From positions 4,711,527 to 4,775,526 of the forward strand of contig CM043870.1 in the NCBI GenBank assembly GCA_023846275.1: a DNA stretch of 64,000 nucleotides, given 5' to 3'. The notes under the pieces were generated by a model, which saw only the letters and a program-made list of their open reading frames with translations, made no database searches and was not told the origin of the DNA. The DNA comes from Vanilla planifolia. Its lineage: Eukaryota; Streptophyta; Magnoliopsida; Asparagales; Orchidaceae. Both the position numbers and the translations under genes were made by a program. Numbering within the stretch: the first letter of the stretch is position 1; every line of letters starts with the position of its first letter. Shown piece after piece: positions 37,301-49,300 of the stretch.

Positions 37301-40300
37301 CTGAGCAAGTGTAGAGCCGAGATATGTGCATCTTAAGTTTGCATTTGATATGAACATCTTAAGCCTACAATGCATGTAGACCAAAAGATTTTATATAGTA
37401 TATTGCACCTGAAGTACTATATGCGCACATGGACTAAAAGAAAGTGGAAGTCAAAATGTGCGTTGATTCATGGTATACGTTGGGTAATAGTTAGTAGATT
37501 TAAACATTGAACGTAGGACAATTTCTTGTGCAGTGGCTTATAAACTTTATGAATGCCCACTTAAACTAGTAAATTAAGCTAATGCAAAAATGAGTCACAA
37601 TGGCAAAATTTGAAGAAATATGCATTGCATACCCTGCATTCTTTCCCTCTTGCTGCTATCTTCTCCATTATTTTGGGAGGAGATATTAGTTGTTAACCAC
37701 TTATTGCTGCGTAACCATTGAAAGGAAAATGAAAGTTCTACATCTCCATATCTCAAAGTAATATTCCTCTTGCTATTGCATTCACAACTCTTTGCGAGAA
37801 AAATCAAGATGCATTGTTGAGGTTCATCTCACTGATTTCATTACATAATATTCTCTCTACATGCAACTCTTGCTCAACTTAAGTTTACATGTTTAATTCT
37901 TATTTTACTGTTGTTAATTGTTTTTTTTAATCTCAAGGTTATTGAATTGTAATTTGTAAATCTTGTGTAAGTTTCACATAAAGGTTAGATTTCAACCTAT
38001 AAAAAATCAAGAGATGTTCGAACTTAGCCTATGTAAAGGTTTTGGTTATATTTAAGTCTACAAAAATAAAAAAAAAATTAGTATTGAACTTAGTGAAAAG
38101 CCAAAAAAAAAAGGGATTGAGTTTTAGCCTAGAAAAGTCTAAAGAGGTTGAGCTTGCACCTTCAAGAAAAAAAAAAAAGCATACTTGTATTATTTTCTCC
38201 ACCAGCTTAAATGAAGGGGTTGAAAGGAAAAGGTAAGAGTAGAAGTCGAATTACTTGAAAAACTCTGGTGTCCATTTACTTTCAATCTTTTCTTATATGT
38301 GGTTGGATGCATTAATCACTTAAATTACATCACGACCATGATTTTTTATTTAAATACTAAGTTTTCTAAAAGAATTTTCAACAACTACAAGTGAAGTCAA
38401 TTTTGCTGCAATGATTGCGGCATGCCTTCCCCCTACAATCATTTGATCTTCCGATTCCACATTAACGATCTAATGAACTCTTAATAGACAAGGCCCTAAC
38501 CCTTTCAGCACCTACTAGGTCTCTCACCAAAGGATGCGGCTATCTCATCTTTCTTTCCTCCGAAACATAACATGACATCTTTTTGCTTCATGTTGAACTT
38601 CCCCAAAAACCTTGTTAATTGATGGCAATAATCTACATCCAAAAATACTTCATCAAGATCTTTATTTTAAGGGCTACAAGGAAGTTATATAACTACTCAT
38701 TCTCGAGATTTCTCCTTAAGATCTTCCCAACGATCATCATAAAACATGTCAATCTCCTGCAGAGTGTTTGTAATGCATTGTAATATTCAGTCACATCTGA
38801 ATTACCATGTCTTATGTTCTTGATTTTATTTTATCTCGAAGGAATTGAATGCATTCTCAATGCCTTTAATAATTCTGCTTGATGAAATCCCAGATGGCGT
38901 CAAAGAATTTAAAAGGAACATCTGACAGATGAGTGTTTCCATCAAATCTATCAACTACGCCATGAAGATGGATTTGCTGAGTTACCAATTGGTACATGTC
39001 GGGTCTCCAAACATTAATTGGTCTAGCCTTACTGGTTATGCATCCCATCTTTTCCCTTTCACACAACATCAAGACAACTGATTGGGACCATTGTGATGAT
39101 ACCATTGTAGATAACTTTTCCTATCAAAGTTTTGTTGGTAATATACAAGAACAATTTTTCTCTGAAGAGACGAATGCTCACAATTTTTTAGACTGTTACA
39201 AATAAAGTAGTTAACTACACAATAGAATATCAAATCTGATAGTTTGAACTCATCTTCTTGCCTAAATGGATGACTCAAAAGGAACAACGGACCGAGAAAA
39301 ACAACGTAGATGCAAAATGATCTTCTCTGCACCATGCAATGTGCTCACGATTCTTTTGCAAGTGCTTGGATTGAGAATCTCCACTGAGCTAGAAGGAAGT
39401 CCTTAGCAAAAACCCACCCTTTCACCGATCTAAAATCTACTCAAGATTGTTGAAAGTATCGATTGCTGAGTTGATGATGATTTCATGCCCACAACTACCC
39501 TCCCAGACAATCTTTGGCCTGTCGCCAACTCCACACCCTGCCAAGTTCCGTTCGTCCTGTATCTTGTTGACGTTTTTGTGTTAGAGCATTCGCTGCCCAT
39601 TTGAAGCTATTGAGGATCTCAATAGGGCTAATAGAGATCGAGTCAAGAGTATGATTACATTCATGCAAGGGAAGAGGATGGAAGGACATCTGATTATGAT
39701 ACCACGAAATATTTCCAAGTGGAAAAAGTATTTTCTTTTGATAACTTTCTTTGAACAAGGGATATATATGTATATATAAGAGTGACATAAAGTTCACTCT
39801 CATATAGAAGGAAACAAACTAAAGGTAGTTCTATATCTCATTTATTGCCACATGATCCTTTCCTAAGTACAAGGAGTCAAAACTAGAGACTTCTTATATC
39901 AGGATGATAAAATACCAAATATGCCCTGAATTTTGATGCTCTTATTCCCTCTAATTGTCATAATGATTCACAAAATAGTTTTGCCACACTTGAGCTTCTA
40001 AGCTTGCAAAAAAACGGAACAATTCATGGGGTCTCAACTAAGACTCTAAAATTCAAATAGGAAGAAAAAAAAGGACTACAGAAGTTGAACCATGATAAAT
40101 TAAAGATTCCAAACGCTAAGGCAACAACAACACATCATGCCCTCTCCTTTTCTTCCGGACATTGATGCGTTCACAACAAGCATGCCTTGTTCTACAGCAC
40201 AATGTTTGTAGACTAATTAATGAGGGCAACAGTAGGAGCAAGATATGTGGAGAGCTAAAGGAAGAAAACACCAAATATGAAAACGCAAAGGTTGCTTCTA

Positions 40301-43300
40301 AGTAGCTAAGGAAAGTTTTGGTACGTCGTGTTGGTTGAGGGATCCCTACAAGGGTGAAACCTAGTAGAGTTCAAGCAATTATGAATTGATTCAAACTACA
40401 TATTTTTTAATCTAGGACATGTTCAAATTTACTAGAACTCAAAATCAATTTGAGTTGGGCCAGCTTGACTCAAGTTCCACCAAATTTTGAACAAACTCAA
40501 TTTTAATTTCAAGGAGGCTCTGAAGTAATTACCCTTATGGGATTGAAACTCAGCACATATGCCTTTAAAGAGAGGATGCCATCCACTAAGCTAAAGCTTT
40601 GGTTAATATAACATTTGCATAAATTAACACTAATGTTTCCTGATATCCAACTGAGAAAAATGCAGCATTCAAACCTCGTCTTTATACTTGTTCGTTTAAG
40701 CCTTATGCCAGCATGCGAATGGTCAATTTATCCAGTAAAGTACATATTTATTACCTCATTTTAAATTTAAGTTTGATCAACTCAAATCCTGGACTACCAT
40801 TCAAAACTTGAAATTGGCTCAAAATTGGATTTGAGCCCAAGTTAGCTTATGATTCAACTTGATTTGGATCTGAATCGATTTTTATTAGATCAAAATTCCG
40901 AATGATTTCCAAGCAATTTTCAGCATTCAGACATTCCTATCACCCATAGTTCCCTGCGCTAGTCTCACTACCACAAGGGATTTTTGTTTCCCCACAGCCT
41001 CAGCAGCAAAATAAGAAGTATAAAATGTTGACAAACTGCATCTATTATTAAGAACCAATATTTGGTTTTGAATTTTAGACACAAGCATCACTCCTATATG
41101 AAAAAAAAAAAACGAACTATAAGCAAGAAAAATCAAAGAATTTACCTGATAGAAGTTGTAGATATTATCCAGAATCTGTACACAAGAGAAGCCACAATCA
41201 CTGAAGAAGGTCCTTGAAGAAGGTCCCAGCTCCCCAAACCGATCAATAGGGAAGAGTATTGTGAGGAAATGGCCTTTGAATACCACCTCTCTCTTTTCAC
41301 TGCAGGAAAAAAATATCCATAATAAATCCAAGAAACTTGCGAGACCAAATTCAATGCTCAAGTATGACCTTATGAACAGAACCATTATGATAGGCCGAAA
41401 AGGCATGGCATGGAGTATCACAGAAGAAATGTATAATAGACTCTTTTATATGAATTGTAGCAAAAAGATAAATGCAATGGCATGCCATCACCTGCAGTGT
41501 GGACCAACGGACAAAGATTGGCAAGGCAAAAGTAACATCATTTTAATGTTGTCAAGGTGAACAATTTTTCTCTTGGCAGAAAACCGCAAGGTATTGTTCA
41601 GGTACTAGAGTTACCTTTCTTTTAATGGACGAGAGCAGTCTTCCATGGCAACTTCTAAATCCCTTTCAACACCTCTCGCATTATAAAAAACTGAACTAGG
41701 ATCCTCCATTTCCAACGGTTCCATATAAATACGTGTTGAAGAAGGTGGCTCTGATACTGACCAGCATAATGATTCAAGAAGGCCGCTGGGAGTGATTGGA
41801 TGAAGTGGTAAATTGCATGACTAGCATCATTAGAAAAAAATTAAAAAAAATGTCATTCTCCACCACACCTTTTCGAAGTTTAAAAAAAATGTAACTGAAA
41901 GACAACAGACTTAACACTTCAACCAATTACATGGAAAAAAAAAAACTTGTAATGGATTTATTTCATGGGAAAATTCATAGAAGTCATCAATCTTCACGTT
42001 GCATCATGTAAGTCTAGTCCATCAACACAAACTCAGCAGCAAAATAAAGATGTGAGGTGGAATTTTGATAGAAAGAAATAAAAACAATTCATTGATGTTG
42101 AGAACAGCAATTCACCATAAGGTAGACATATTAAGATAAATTATACAAGATTATCATGTGAGAAACACTCTACATAGCGAAAACCCATAGCCCCAAGGTT
42201 GAAAGGCTTCGCTAGCTCTCAGTGAGTACAAATAAACCTTTACGGAGGCAGTTCCAATCCTTTTAAAAGATCAACAAGTCCATGGAGATGTGCAATTGTA
42301 AAAAGTGCTAGATAATGAAGCAGATTATGAATCAAGATAGCTTTGGCATTGCAACATTCTTTGGAATGTGGAATTTAATCCCTTACCCTACGTGTCCTTT
42401 TATACTCACTTTCCCACCCATCAATGCCACTATGTTTTATTGTGCTACAGTGCTACAGAAAGGTGACATAGAACTGTAGCTTTCCAATATGGTCAATGCT
42501 AGCAGTAATTCTCCAAGCAACTTCGGTGGATGCTGTGTGACCTATAGATGGTGACTGTCAACGTGTATGTTCATTATGGAATTAGGAGGTGACATGTGGC
42601 CTTCTTGGCAACCTTGGATGCAATCTAAATAGGCTTGACCCTTCCAATGCGGAGCAACCATGAGATGTAAGCCTCCATTGGTCAGCTTCATTGATTGACT
42701 CAGGCGGTTAAGAAGTTGTCAATAGTAAGTTGTGGCAAATTGTCTAGGATAAGATAAGTGAACCTATTATTGTGTGATGATGAGAAATCAGATCTTTATT
42801 ATTTTCTCAACAATTTTGGTTGTTATTGCCCGCCTATTTAATACTATAATTACTAACTAATAGTAACAATAGAATATGACAACATAATTTGAGTACACCA
42901 AGACCAAAATAGATGAGGGCGATGAAAATAAATAACTAATTGCTTTTATAATCAAATCATTTTCATTGACAGAGTTACATCAAAATATATTACATACATT
43001 CCTGTTCCAACTTCACTCAAAGACACAATTCTAATAACATCATTATGTATAAGATATCATACTCATAAATCTCATATGCTATTCTATACACCCTCTCTCT
43101 ATGAATTCATGATATGTCTTGTAATATAAATACGAAAGCAAACAATGCTCAACAAGTAAATTTTGTATGTAACAAATAACATGGTAAGATAAAATTTACG
43201 GCAACTGTAAGCAAAACTATAAACATGACATACTAACAATACTCATAATACAATCAATTTAAAAATAGAAATAGGCAACATGCTTAATACACAAGTATGC

Positions 43301-46300
43301 ACACATATTTATATCCATAATCAATATTTTTCTTTTTCATTTCTCTTTGATCTTTCTTTCTTTCTTTTTTTAATACACAAGTATGCACACATATAAGACC
43401 ATGTTCCTATCATATCTCATCTTATTTTTACATAACATCTCATTACATCATCTCTAAATCTCTGTCTATTAGCATATCATAACTGACCAACTATATTAAT
43501 CTTATATCATCTCCGTATATTGACTTTACAGCAAATGATAATAGTAATAAAGGCGGTCTTTGATGTCATTTCATGATCCAATATAAAACCAATGTCTATT
43601 ATGCCCAACATTATGTACCAGAACTCATCAAAAAATAATGAAAATAAGTCCAAATTAATTTTATTTCTATTCTTTTTTCTTTTTAAACAAATTAATTAAC
43701 CTTGTTACCCTTATTTTATATAGTATCATATACTTATTTTTGTATATTACATTTCATTTTATTTCATTATATATCAAATCATATAATTATGCACAATAAA
43801 TGTCATGTCATATTAAACTAATCATATCTACTTACATTATAATTTAAATGAATTCATCTATCTAGGTTTCGAATGATCTCTCAATTTTTTATCATTTTCT
43901 TTTCTCCTTTATTTCCTACAAAAATTTATATTATTTATCAAATTAATTACTACAGTTCATAGCACTATACAAATATCAATAAAGAAAAGCAATCATATTT
44001 CGATATTAACTTTATTTACTTTTTCACACATTGAGAATTCTCAAAATAAACATATGTACAAAATTTTCTAATTTCAATTAAGCTAGAATTTACCATCATC
44101 TCTTGTATCTCAAAATTTCTTGCTCCTCAAACCTTATAATAGTCGTGCTTTCTCCAAAATCTTACTAAAAATAACACAGCAGCAGTTAGTGTTTTTCAAA
44201 ATAACATTCTTCCTTACTACAAATAAGCTTCATTGATTCTGAATAAGACTATCACCACAATAATCACAAAATAACCTTCAAGGGGTTCTGAATGGCTCTT
44301 TTTCACAAGAAACACAACAGCTAGAACCCTGATGCTTCGAATTACTACAGCATCAGCCTGTGCTGACTCCTTTTTATTATTTTTTTTTTAACAATAAAAA
44401 CAAACTGACGACAGACCCAGGAAACAGGAATACAAGCCATTGCCAGGATCTCTTTCTTCGCATGCAAGGTAAAAAAAAACAAGACGCTGAGAGATCCAAT
44501 CATGCAAACCCTTACCTGCTGCAATAGACGACAAAGCACAAGGGTTCCCATTCCTTCAAACTTCCCTTTTATGATTTTCCCTAACCAAGATGCTTTTCCT
44601 TGTGTCTCCACCCTCGGTCCTTAACTCGCCTTTTGTAGTTGCCCTTTAGCTTTTAAACTCTCTTGCTTCCTCACTCTCTCTCAATGACAAGATTTTGTCT
44701 GACTCACCAAACATAAATTGGTACTCATTCTCGTGAGTCTTCCCGAATGTTCGCCCCTGCACAATCCTTCCCAAGCCTAGGTCATGAATGTACTAAGGCA
44801 AATTTTTGCTGAAAAACAAAAAAAATTAATAAAATAAGATTTCTTCTATATCACTTCAAAAATTTATTAAAATTTAACCAGAACTCTAAAAATTATACAA
44901 CAAGAACCAAAATTTGTCACTTAATTACTTCTATTCAAATTTATATTTATCTCTCAAATTTCAAACTATCTAACAATGCTTATGAGCATCGGGGCATTAT
45001 AACCTCTCCTAAAAAATTGTCCCAAAATTTAAAATAAATCTAGATATTAGGCCTTTATTTCCAATTCTACTTCCCAAGTTGCTTATATACCAATATGATT
45101 CTACAACAATACTCTAACCATGAGAATTATTTTGTTTCTTAATACTTTCTCTTTCCAATCTAAAATTATAATATATTTTTTATCCTGAAGCTGATCTTCT
45201 ACAATAGACTATCTCATCAAGCCTAATAGACAATTAATATAACAATTGCACATTCTTTTGCATATTGCTTTTAACAATCACTTATCAATCTCAAATATAA
45301 TCGTTCATTCATCATCTTGAGTCATAATTAAATTGACATATGCTTTCTAGCTCATGCATCAATAACTATATTTGTTTTTCTGAATAATAAATAATTTATA
45401 AATCATAATTTTTAATAAATTTCAATTATCTTATTTATCTCAAATCTAATTTTTTGAACAAAAATATATTTCAAACTTTGATGATCAGTTAATACTTCAT
45501 ATTTCACTCTATAAAGATAATGTCTCCATACCTCAAAACAAACGCAACTGTTGTCAATTTCAAATCGTGAATTGAATAATTTTTTTCACATTGTTTTAGC
45601 TACCTAAAAGCATGTGCTATAACCTTTCCAACTGCATTAAGATATAACCCAATCCTTGAAATTAAGTGCCACTATAAATCTGATAGCCCTCAATTCCATC
45701 AAGCAAAGTCAAAAGCCGATGTTAATTTTTCATTCAGCTTTTGGAAACTCTTCTCATAGGAGGAATCTCATTCAAAATTCATAGCTCTCTTAGTCTTGAC
45801 AAAGGTGGAGCAATTTTGAGAAACATCCTACACAAATTTTTGATAATAATTTATCAAACCCAAAAAATTTTTAATATTAGATATATTTGTAGATCGAAGT
45901 TAATTTACAATAGACTCTATTTTCTAAGATTCATCGAAATCCATTCTGTATCGGCAACGTACCTTAAAAACAAAATTTTGGATAACAAGAATTCACACTT
46001 TGAAAGTTTAGCAAAATGGTGTGAATATAATATCTATAATAATATATACGCAGATGCTTAACATGATATTTAATATTTATGAAATTTACTAAAACACAAC
46101 AAAAAACACTATCATGAATTGATCTAAATATATTTTAAATATTTTATTTATCAAATTCATGAATGTTACAAGTGCATTTATTAAGTTAAACTATAATACT
46201 AGAAATTAGTAATGCTCATATCTAGTCATAAAACAGTCTTAGATGTCTTCTTTCTTTATTTTTAATTGATAATAATCAGACATCAAAACTAATTTTAAAA

Positions 46301-49300
46301 ATACTGCAACACTCTATAATTAATCAAAAAACATCAATTCGTGATGACTTTGTTTAATTCTTTGTAATCAATATATAATCTTAAACTATTATCTTTATTC
46401 TTTATAAATAAAATAGATATATCTTATAGAGACACATTAGATCTAGTAAAGCCTTTATTTAACAAATCTTGAATTTAGATTTTGACTTTTTGTAGTTTTC
46501 CAAATGTCATTCTGTATAGTGCTTTAAATATAGTCGAAGCTCCCAACACCAATTGAATTTCAAATTCTATTTCTTTGCCTAAGGGTTCCTAATAACTCTT
46601 CTAAAAATATATCAAAATATTCATAAAAGATAAAGACATCCTGAGACTTAATAAATTTTTTATCTGTGATCATCAAAGATAGCAAAAATTCTTCACTTCT
46701 TTTACATAACAATTTATGAGCTTTTAATGCAAATAAAAAAGAATTTTTAATTTTTTGTTAATAAATTACTTTTCACTGGCTTGGATTTTTAACTTTACTC
46801 TTTTCTTTACATAATGAATTTTTATTTAGTATTCCATAAACCAATCTATACCCACAATAATATAAAATCCTATTAGAGATAAGATTATTAATTCAATAGA
46901 AAATTCCTTTTTCTAGATTTTCATATATCCATTGACATATTTTTCAACTCTAATTTTAATACCATCAAATAATTTAGCTAATAATACAGTTTTCATAGAT
47001 TGTAAATTCATAGATATAACATCACATACAAGATAAGAGATAAATGATTGAGATTCTCTACAATAAAAAAAAAAATCTGATACTAATACATGCTAAAAAA
47101 GTACGATTGCATTAGTGGAATGAAATCTCTTGTTGTGATATTGCATATACCCTCGACTGACCACTTTTGATTACAAATTGCCCCTTATCAGTACCTTTAA
47201 ACCCTTAGGCAAATACAATGTCTCTGCTCTGTCTACTCTACCTCTACCATCTCTAACAAAACTAATAAGTACTAAAGCAAACTTAAATACAATTCCAACC
47301 TAGGGACATATATTAGCAAAGTGGCCTATCTGTCCACATGTGAAACATTGGATTTGTCAACTAATCTTGTACTAACAAGCCCCTTCATGGAATTTGCTAT
47401 GCTTTGAATACTAAGGGGTCTTTCCAATGGTTTATGCATCTGTCTTACTACAGCAAATGTCAAATCCTAATTTCCCAAATCCAAGTTTCTTTTTTCTTGA
47501 AACTTTTTAAAACTTTCTTATAAGAAACTGTCCTTTGAGGTTAAAACTTCCCCTTTCTTATTCTCTTTTTCTTTCTAAAATTCCAGCATCTAGAAATTAT
47601 ACTCCATTATTCTACTATTTTCCACCAAATCAAAGAAATTAGAACTTCTACATGAAACTAAAACAGTTTTTAATGTCATACCACAAGCCTTTGTGAAACA
47701 TAAAATGTTACTCTTTTGAGTGAACCATACCAGGAACATGCCTTGCCAGAGTACTAATTATTTTCTCATATTCAGACCCTATGCCATCATTTTGAAACAA
47801 CTTCATAGATCTGACATCTTTTCCCATGTAAACATAAAAATATAACATTTTTCAAAACCATCAACAAATTCTTGTCTTGTTATCTCTTTTACAGGCATGC
47901 TACAAAATCTAACCTGGTGATATGATTTCCATTAATCTATGTTATCATCTTCCAACACCAAGAGAGTTAGAAGAACTTCTCTATGTTTTGGATATCCATG
48001 CTATAAAAAATTCTAATCATATATTAGATCCATCTCTTTATCACAAGAGAATCTAATCAACAACAAAAATGAAAGGGATGCAATGATGGAACTGATCAAT
48101 AACTTTATCAGGTAAAAAATTTTCTTCTCGCACCCTCATTTGTTGTGAGAAAGATGATATCATTTTTATTAGAATATCCAGATTATCAGATCTCTGAACA
48201 TTTGGAGACTCATATTTTTCTAATCTTCTTGTTGTTCTAGAATCCTGATTCAATAAATTTTTATATATCAATATTCAATACTTTCAAAAAATATCACATT
48301 TATGTAAAGATAAATTTCTTTAAAATAGGTATGCCATATACATACTCTGCTAGTGTCCACACTTAAAAATCCCAATTTTAACTACTTTACTTTGATAACA
48401 CCGTGTTACCCCTTGCCTATTAATTACTATAATTATTGACTTAAAATGAAATAACATCAAAGCATAACAGCATAATTTGAGGACATCAATACCACAATAG
48501 ACGAGAGTGGAAAAAAATAAATAACTAATTATCTTTCTATTTAAACTACTTTCATTATCAGAGTTACAACAAAATATATTACATATATACATATTCCAAT
48601 TCTATCAGAAACACAATTCTAACAACATCAATATACACAAGACATTATACTCACAAACCTTAATGCAACTCTATAAACCTTTTTTCTATGAATTTGTAAC
48701 ATGTCTTGCAATGTAAGTAGGGAAGCGAGCAAACAATACCCCACAAATAAATTCTATATATAACAAATAATATGACATGATATGTACACCATCAAAATAC
48801 AGTATACATAAGTATAACCATAGAATATCAACAATACTCAAAATACAATCAATTTAAAAATAGAAATAAACAACATACTTAATATACAAGTTTGCACACA
48901 TATTTATATCTATAATCAATATTTTTGTTTTTCATTTCTCTTTGACCTTTCTTTCTCTCTTTTTTTATTCTATTTTTAATTGGGACCAAAATATTTTTTT
49001 ATAAAACCATATCTCATACTCTTATCATATCTTATCTCATCTCTGTATGACATCTTATCTCTGTATAACATCTCATCTTTGTATAATATCTCATCTCTGT
49101 ATGACATCTCATCATATTATCTCTAGACCTCTTCCCATAACCATATCATAACTGGTCAATTATATGAATCACATATTATCTCCGTACATCGACCATGTAT
49201 CAAGTGTTAGTAGTAACAAAGAAAATCTCTGATGTTATCTCATTGTCTGGTATAAAACCAATGCCTATCTTGCCTAACATCATGTATCGAATCTCATCAC

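Larger units (their letters stand above)
34601..41145 (-). other. Last intron of the BRCT gene (6,545 bp)
   Basis: The donor follows the NFYQ-encoding end of the 41146-41299 exon, and the acceptor 'tctttcag' precedes 'gagaacatgtc'. It is phase 0. It carries a Copia remnant at 38.4-40.0 kb and a SINE head at 40.5-40.6 kb. The stretch 34640-38390 has no recognisable gene or element, only AT-rich sequence and A-runs near 38070-38180. Confidence 0.85.

Noticed and set aside
40535..40605. Functional tRNA gene
   Set aside because: Box-like words are present, but there are no clean acceptor and T stems and no clear anticodon arm. A SINE head fits better.
40927..41421. 164-codon single open frame as a separate gene
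   Set aside because: Only 41146-41299 is coding. The rest is intron read-through on both sides of clear splice sites, and the exon continues the BRCT frame.
45741..46061. 106-codon plus-strand frame
   Set aside because: It is the antisense of the Gypsy reverse transcriptase relic, which reads on the minus strand.
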